Below, one piece after another: positions 13,201 through 14,985 of a stretch of 14,985 nucleotides of DNA. Positions within the stretch are counted from its first letter, which is position 1. Every line of letters begins with the position of its first letter. The stretch is from Pseudomonadales bacterium. Its GTDB lineage: Bacteria; Pseudomonadota; Gammaproteobacteria; Pseudomonadales; IMCC2047. The translations under genes and the position numbers were made by a program. The notes under the pieces are model-generated. The model did no database searches. It was not told the origin of the DNA and was given only the letters and a program-made list of their open reading frames with translations. The stretch spans positions 1 to 14,985 of the forward strand of contig JAIPFG010000041.1 in assembly GCA_021736745.1 (NCBI GenBank), read 5' to 3'.

Positions 13201-14985
13201 GCGTTGCAACAGCCGATACTACGCCGCCGCAGGTTTCATCTATAACACTTGGCGAAAGTTACGTCGAAATCAAGTTTAACGAAGCAGTCGAAAATGTATC
13301 GGCAACTGATGTCGCCAACTATAATATAAACAATAACATCACTATCAGCAGTGCCGCGCTAAACCAACAGAATAATACGGTAACGCTGGCGACTACTGCA
13401 CATAATTCGACAACTGACTACCAAATAACGATAAACAATGTAAAGGACCTCGCCGGCAACGTAATGGCAGAAGTTGTCTTTGACTATAAGTTCGTGCAGG
13501 ACATAGTAGGCAATTGGCAATTTAATGAGCCGGACGGGACATCATCCGAAGATTTGTCACCTTTCGGCAATACAGCTGCCTTGATCAACGGGGCACTGCT
13601 AAACGGAGCAGGCCAGGTAGTATTTGACGGAATCGACGACGCCGTTGAAGTATCTATGGAAAATATGCAGGCCTCTTCCGGGACTATCGCCGTAAAGGTT
13701 CAACAGGCGGACCCTGCAGGTTCGCAATACATCTTCGGCCACACCATCGGGACATGGTCAAACAGACTGCAGATATATCTCAACAACGGTAACCTGTCTA
13801 TCGGGCTTGGCGATTCTCACAGCACAGACGTAAACATCGAACAATTCGTGCCCGGCAACTGGTATCTTGTGGCTTTGACATGGAACGGCAGCGAATATAA
13901 CGTTTACGTTGATGGGGTACTAAAAACAACCGGAAGCTACTCCGGGCTTGATTCAATGAACACATCTGCAGACTTTGGCAATGACGGAAATCCAGCGTTG
14001 CGTGACGAAGCCTTAAATGGATCGATCGACGAAGCCATGATTTATAATTATGTTCTAAGCACCGAACAGATCGCAAAGCTTTCGGGACCAGTAGATATTA
14101 ACAACTATCTCGTCGGGCACTGGAATTTCATCGAAAGCGCCGGCAATACTGCTGCCGATTTATCAGAGTATAATAATAGCGCTGCACTGATAAATGGTGC
14201 AACTTTTAGTGGTACCGGAGATGTGATATTAGATGGGGTCGACGACGCCATTGAAATGTCTATGGGAAATATGCAGGTAAATTCGGGTACGATAGCCATA
14301 AATGCCATGCAGGAAGACCCGGCAGGTTCGCAATACCTCTTTGGTCACACCATCGGGACATGGTCGGACAGAATACAGATATATCTCGACAACGGCAGCC
14401 TGTCGATCGGGCTTGGAGATTCACACACCACAAACGTTAATATCGAACAATTCGTGGCCGGTCAATGGTACCTTGTTGCTTTAACCTGGAACGGCAGCGA
14501 ATATAATGTTTATGTAGACGGCACTTTGAAGGCATCCGGAAGCTACTCAGGGTTCAACGCGATTGGCGCAACCGCAGACATCGGCAACACAGGAAATCCC
14601 GATTACCGCGACCAGGCGTTTAACGGACTTATTGGCGAAGCGAGGATTTACAGTTATACACTGAAAGCTGAAGATATAGCAAAGCTTTCAGGCAAGGGTG
14701 ATGAAGATACTTCTCTTGTCGGCCACTGGATTTTCAACGAAATAACCGGTGATACGGCTACGGATTCATCAGGCTATAGCAATTCGGCAACATTGATAAA
14801 CGGCACGGCCTTTACCGGTGAAGGGGCCGTAATTTTTGACGGGATCGACGACGCGGTAGAAGTTTCGATGGAAAACATGCGGACATCTGCCGGCACGATC
14901 ACTCTGAGAGTTACCCCAACATCCTATGCCGGTGACGTCAGCTTGTCGAACTATCTCTTTGGGCATTCCGGAGCCGACTGGAATG
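10269..14985 (+). CDS. Large secreted protein: novel N-domain, FnIII, beta-helix, Ig-like, LamG repeats (partial)
   Basis: One frame stays open for 1572 codons from the ATG at 10269 to the window edge. GGGGGAAG lies 4 nt upstream. Residues 1-34 form a signal peptide (hydrophobic core 17-32, probable cleavage after A34). Residues about 35-445 are a domain I cannot name, with DGGTNCWEPDGGHASGRKWP (278-297) and QCCTANSWAG (381-390). Residues 455-546 are a fibronectin III domain. Residues 561-978 are a right-handed parallel beta-helix opening FYISPNGNNSNSGTSWSQAL and closing DIGAFEYG, as in extracellular polysaccharide lyases and epimerases. Residues 983-1075 are a bacterial Ig-like domain (TTPPQVSSI... 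VKDLAGNVM). From 1079 on, LamG/concanavalin-like repeats of 202 residues follow. It starts 59 bp after the polymerase-like gene. It may bind or modify the exopolysaccharide; no enzymatic activity is demonstrated by sequence. The C-terminus, and so any sorting signal, is outside the window. Confidence 0.93.
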   Translation, partial: MDSIGSISKYLKIRYKMLILITLSILLCVNSFGATQISQFGITWTFNGNYQTGQFANGDYWVVGPVSIISISPASTSGGRVMNGSMLNPSPSGSNMQGYDSTMYGGRGLYSDSLNVASGLSSSNPLTLGGGNSLVSSISYSASGNLPQTITSAILTVVNSPPPAGSFRPAYCNVSKAIKFNKNQLDYSILAKLSPVSGTPSLASVERYFERPWIDHANGWLGRYMHPAENMPDYGREISLNAGTGSLVLNLNFSDAQKEKLLIRYVQLGIDLFGIVQDGGTNCWEPDGGHASGRKWPILFAGLVMGDGDMMNIGRAGISGYGPGHPDYVHFGEDDQTFYVSQTDVSSGRYSSSDIGLPEWGIRHVTYPNMDNKSWSADYRQCCTANSWAGAVLSARIMGVRNLWNHDALFDYQDRYMNIESGWERQMSTFAANMWDAYRADYGGIWPDTTPPETDNTPPLAPTGLTSTNIGSTSIGLSWTASQKASDGDLASGYRIYRDDVSVATVNSTTYTDSGLTPETEYIYSVFSYDNANNQSQTAAEAIFTTIAGNGGPVIPPPSGDAFYISPNGNNSNSGTSWSQALRNLPSTLQRGAVYYFAGGTYPDYTFDDPASGSAYISIKKATLSDHGVETGWTSAYANDQAVFGEFSFSGASHVFFDGISPDQTAIRWNNSSASGGSVVSFSNSNNITLLNCDIDGYYQGSSSNQTNGSCNCVGIQDSSYITIDGCLIHDGADDGLEIFSCSNLDISHNEVYDLHGCGTDGGCGPCYNGHSDGFEVFNVSDSQFVGNFVHDIPSTSTFFFGGWASSSAEYCRNILFANNIFYNNLNTGFIAYIQFADSITLYNNTYWGMVGGAYGGLSIGTNVTNLEMYNNIILSINYSHMGASYNASQHRGDHNFFGVSLGQYQEQANDIVGTDPGFAGVNGANGPLISNISRDDFMLKNSSPCVDSGTNVDLEFDIAGNPRPIGNGFDIGAFEYGVATADTTPPQVSSITLGESYVEIKFNEAVENVSATDVANYNINNNITISSAALNQQNNTVTLATTAHNSTTDYQITINNVKDLAGNVMAEVVFDYKFVQDIVGNWQFNEPDGTSSEDLSPFGNTAALINGALLNGAGQVVFDGIDDAVEVSMENMQASSGTIAVKVQQADPAGSQYIFGHTIGTWSNRLQIYLNNGNLSIGLGDSHSTDVNIEQFVPGNWYLVALTWNGSEYNVYVDGVLKTTGSYSGLDSMNTSADFGNDGNPALRDEALNGSIDEAMIYNYVLSTEQIAKLSGPVDINNYLVGHWNFIESAGNTAADLSEYNNSAALINGATFSGTGDVILDGVDDAIEMSMGNMQVNSGTIAINAMQEDPAGSQYLFGHTIGTWSDRIQIYLDNGSLSIGLGDSHTTNVNIEQFVAGQWYLVALTWNGSEYNVYVDGTLKASGSYSGFNAIGATADIGNTGNPDYRDQAFNGLIGEARIYSYTLKAEDIAKLSGKGDEDTSLVGHWIFNEITGDTATDSSGYSNSATLINGTAFTGEGAVIFDGIDDAVEVSMENMRTSAGTITLRVTPTSYAGDVSLSNYLFGHSGADWN
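11949..13202 (+). other. Parallel beta-helix domain with a cysteine-rich insertion
   Basis: This part of the large secreted gene (residues 561-978) encodes repeated short strands of the N-x-x-h-x-h-x-x-N form, such as NNITLLNCDI, SYITIDGCLI, NLDISHNEV, NILFANNIF and SITLYNNT, typical of PbH1/pectate-lyase-like helices. Cysteines cluster at 711, 713, 727, 742, 758, 764 and 767. Two acidic turns, DGADDGLEIF (731-740) and HSDGFEVF (771-778), lie on either side of the G-C-G-T-D-G-G-C-G-P-C insertion. Such turns often line the active groove in this fold. The domain closes with SSPCVDSGTN and DIGAFEYG, as in the choice-of-anchor Q type end found in secreted proteins of PVC and related bacteria. Confidence 0.75.
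13503..14985 (+). repeat. Tandem LamG-like repeats, 606-bp period
   Basis: Three in-frame repeats begin at 13503, 14109 and 14715, exactly 606 bp (202 residues) apart; the third is cut by the window edge. Each starts (I/L)VG(N/H)W-x-F and includes a VxxDGxDDAxExSM segment. The first two also share GSQY-x-FGHTIGTWS, WYLVALTWNGSEYNVYVDG and the closing IAKLSG. Repeats 1 and 2 remain very similar at the DNA level over long stretches, indicating fairly recent duplication. The fold is the concanavalin-like/LamG_3 jelly roll, commonly carbohydrate-binding. Confidence 0.85.

Noticed and set aside
1..14985. CRISPR array, insertion sequence, tRNA or rRNA gene
   Set aside because: No regularly spaced short repeats, transposase-like frame or recognisable RNA gene was seen on either strand. 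The only short repeated elements are the leader blocks and the three-copy motif.

Overview
The window is an exopolysaccharide or capsule biosynthesis and export locus from a Gram-negative-type bacterium. The best guess is a Planctomycetota/PVC-group organism (Phycisphaerae-like). That guess rests on an EpsI-family exosortase partner beside glycosyltransferases, a very large secreted protein joining a fibronectin III domain, a beta-helix and LamG-like repeats, and moderate GC content. No rRNA or housekeeping marker is present, so the taxonomy is inference only. I see no transposase, tRNA, rRNA or CRISPR array.

The locus has two divergent gene blocks separated by an 800-bp intergenic region (5836-6636). 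The minus-strand block, in transcription order, is: a MOP-family flippase (wzx-like), a DegT/DnrJ/EryC1/StrS sugar aminotransferase, a left-handed beta-helix acyltransferase, a 361-bp leader, an EpsI-family protein, a family 2 glycosyltransferase, and the first 68 codons of an Alg14/PssD-like protein that runs off the left edge. The plus-strand block is: a family 4 glycosyltransferase, a family 2 glycosyltransferase, a multi-span O-antigen polymerase/ligase-like membrane protein, and a secreted multidomain protein of more than 1572 codons that runs off the right edge.

Together the genes describe a Wzx/Wzy-type pathway. The aminotransferase and acyltransferase would make an N-acylated amino sugar. 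The glycosyltransferases would build a lipid-linked repeat unit, the flippase would move it across the inner membrane, and the Wzy-like protein would polymerise it. The secreted beta-helix/LamG protein may bind or modify the product outside the cell. EpsI links the locus to an exosortase system whose sortase gene is not in the window.

The most interesting material is non-coding. A 57-bp ungapped element (47 of 57 positions identical by eye) occurs at 2284-2340 (minus) and 6293-6349 (plus). Each copy lies a few hundred bases upstream of a gene block and reads toward it. A second, looser similarity block follows in each leader after nearly the same spacing (79 and 83 nt). Separately, a 20-bp motif of the form GTAACCGACGGGGACGGAGT occurs three times, each time 14-36 nt upstream of a start codon and in the orientation of that gene. 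Neither element matches a regulatory site I can name.
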